Source: Datnioides undecimradiatus (lineage: Eukaryota; Chordata; Actinopteri; Lobotiformes; Datnioididae). From it: 64,000 bases of DNA. A program made the translations under genes and the position numbers. The stretch is from NCBI GenBank assembly GCA_008933995.1, contig WARS01000010.1, positions 7,295,001-7,359,000 of the forward strand. The letters are read 5' to 3'. Below, in pieces: positions 61,816 through 64,000 of the stretch; position 1 is the stretch's first letter; each line of letters starts with the position of its first letter. The notes under the pieces are model-generated. The model was not told the DNA's origin and made no database searches. It worked only from the letters and a program-made list of their open reading frames with translations.

Positions 61816-64000
61816 TCATGGATTACAGTTATGTCCTTAAAGTTGTGATTAACTTTGACTTCTTTTTTTTTTTGGAATAGCCAGTCAGTGTATTTGCAGG
61901 CTGTTTGGTAATTACTTTGATCATGTCAGATACGCTAATTTAATTAATCAAAGCGCAATGTGGCAACTAAAGATATTCAGCTGATCATGCCGCAGAAAGA
62001 AAAGTATAAAATTCTTGCATTTAAGAACTTGGAATCAGGAAAAGTTTGTCATTTTTGCTTGCAAAGACATAGAAAAATTAGGTTTACCATATCATTTAAT
62101 CCCTCCTTGCTAAAGTTTCCCTCAGTTCTTTGTGGGATTCAATTTCCATAAGACACGAGATCAGTTTTACCTTGTATTGCAGAGAAGAGCAGCACCACGG
62201 CCACGGTGAGGGGACAAAGCCAAATGCTAATTGAGAGAGTGTTCATTCACTGGCTGTAGATCTCAGCTATCAACACTTTTACTATTCAGACTGGGACTAA
62301 CTGCCGAACCTATCGTACCCTAACAATATGTCATCCAGAGAAATGGGATCTTATATACTGCAATTTCGCACTGAAAAAAAAAAAATGGGAAGCATTGTGT
62401 AATGTTGCTGGTGAGACACACCCTCAGATAATATTGGGGTTTGTCAACCATGTCCTTATATGTTCAGGTTGGGTGTTTATCAGATCAGGGTTTATCATCT
62501 TCACTGGTGACAATGCTGTTAATGTAAAATATTACCATGAGTAGACAAGTCCAGCGGCTGGCTGAGAGACTCATCCACAGTTTGGAAGTCAAAAACTGAC
62601 TTTTCTGTATTATCCATTGCAGTTTCTGAATGTAACTGAAAGAAACACAAATTTTAAAAGTTTAATTCTATAAAGAGCGTGTTCACTCATATGATAGAAG
62701 AAAAAGAAGTTCACTCAAACTTTTAAAAAAACGGAGTCATGAGACTATTGGGTAAAACTCATTGAGAATTTGTGATATTGCATTTATGAAATTGAACCAC
62801 AATCGGGTGAAGGAAGAATCAAATATGTTGTGCAACACCATGTAAATTCTCACTTGTATATGTTGTTTTTGAATGTTTTAAGTATGTATTTTCCTGCCAC
62901 TTCACACTGTTGAATGGGGGGGGGGTTCTGTCTGAATAAATTTTTCACTCTGGCAGATATTTACTAAGCGTGTCTTTTTCCAACTAGTGAGTGAAGAAAG
63001 TTCATTACCCTGAAGCCAGTCCTGGTTGTTCTGCATGACTGCCTCCTGTTTACAACTGCAGAGAGTGAAAGCGTTTAATCTGTACATGAACACCTTGCAC
63101 CTCTCACAAGGGTCATTTAGGTGCACAAGGCACTTAATACAAAATACTAACCACAACACAAATGTATTGCTTCATGAATAGGGCAGAATTTTCTGTTATT
63201 GCTTATGGGAAGATCGTCTGTCATCTTCAGGTTTTAAATAAACCACCAAGTTACAGGCTCAGCATGGTCCAGATAACAGTGAAGGAAAAAGATGACATGG
63301 ATACTTATCTTCTCAGACCATTAGAGTAAAACCACAAATTTACAATAAACCTCTGCTGTTATTTTAATGTGTACACAATGTCGTCCTTGCAGGAGTTGCC
63401 ATTGCTCTTCGACTCTGTACACACTGCGGACAAATCGACAGCAAGCTTTAAAAATTGACAAAAACATGAAAAAGCAGCAAAACGTTCATAATGGCTGCAT
63501 GTTGCTGTTGCATAGCATGAGTGTGCTCATCTTCTTGTTCTGCTCTTCTTCGAGGATATGTTAGCTACTCTGTTTCTGGGGTATTTGTAAAGGAGACAGA
63601 AGAGGGCATGCTTATCTTGGACGCAACACAGAACAGGCCAATCATCGTAGGGAGCAGTGTTCAGTCGGTGCTGACGTTTCATATTTTCAGAAGCACGCAC
63701 TGATTCCATGGAGCAGCGCAGTTATGTAATTGTAAAGGTTTGTGTAAACTGGTGCAAGAACTATGTAGCAGTCCTTGGAAGAGAGAATTAAACCTGCAAA
63801 ATGAATGACCTGCAAAATTATGACAAAAACTCTGTGATCAAACAGTTCTCACAGTTTACAGACTGTAAAGACACCATAATATATCTGGTGTAGTTGTGCA
63901 CACGGTGTTTCCTGGTGCAGTGAGTCATCGCTGTCTCCTCCACAAAGTTATATAAAATGGAAATAACCCTTTAAATTCTTCATTGAAGCCAGGGCTGCCA
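61816..64000. other. Distal end of window, nothing recognised
   Basis: AT-rich DNA with a 10-G run at 62916-62925. Small ORFs (61960-62151, 62902-63159, 63367-63709) show no family features. Confidence 0.45.

Overview
The window is nuclear DNA from a teleost fish, probably a percomorph. It carries split vertebrate genes with GT-AG introns, AT-rich spacers, teleost-type dispersed repeats (RLE-class and L2-like LINEs, TTAA-flanked MITEs, a hAT remnant) and dinucleotide microsatellites. I cannot name the species from sequence alone.

Layout. 1-594: 3' part of an RLE-class non-LTR retrotransposon ORF on the minus strand, ending at a TA/GA microsatellite. 1334-3053 (+): yae1, three coding exons. 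About 3550-13235 (+): otulin, the linear-ubiquitin deubiquitinase. It has a candidate CRE-containing promoter, a non-coding leader and ten coding exons predicting 754 aa, about twice the human length because of a long acidic N-terminal region. 14923-14938: back-to-back poly(A) signals shared by the convergent otulin and ankh genes. 15717-26212 (-): ankh, twelve coding exons, 496 aa. 26.2-35.3 kb: ankh promoter, then a spacer without recognisable genes. 35.3-38.6 kb (+): a CTCF consensus, candidate non-coding 5' exons and myc, two coding exons, 423 aa. 38.6-64 kb: a mostly non-coding region. It holds a TCF/LEF consensus just 3' of myc, a small CpG-rich CRE promoter with a strong splice donor near 39.6-39.8 kb (a candidate lncRNA in the PVT1 position), transposon remnants and a possible terminal exon near 61.3 kb.

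The four genes do unrelated jobs: Fe-S cluster delivery to ABCE1 (YAE1), Met1-linked ubiquitin removal (OTULIN), ATP/citrate export and pyrophosphate homeostasis (ANKH), and growth transcription (MYC). OTULIN and ANKH are also neighbours in human (5p15.2), while YAE1 and MYC lie elsewhere (7p14, 8q24), so this is a compact linkage group useful for synteny. All exon structures were built by hand from reading frames, splice consensus and remembered family features. Boundaries that keep the phase exactly are strong; transcript starts and non-coding exons are inference. No clear tRNA, rRNA or microRNA gene was found. The least explained features are the enlarged otulin N-terminus with three frame-neutral exons, the (GT)n splice acceptor in ankh, the bidirectional poly(A) element, and the candidate transcript downstream of myc.
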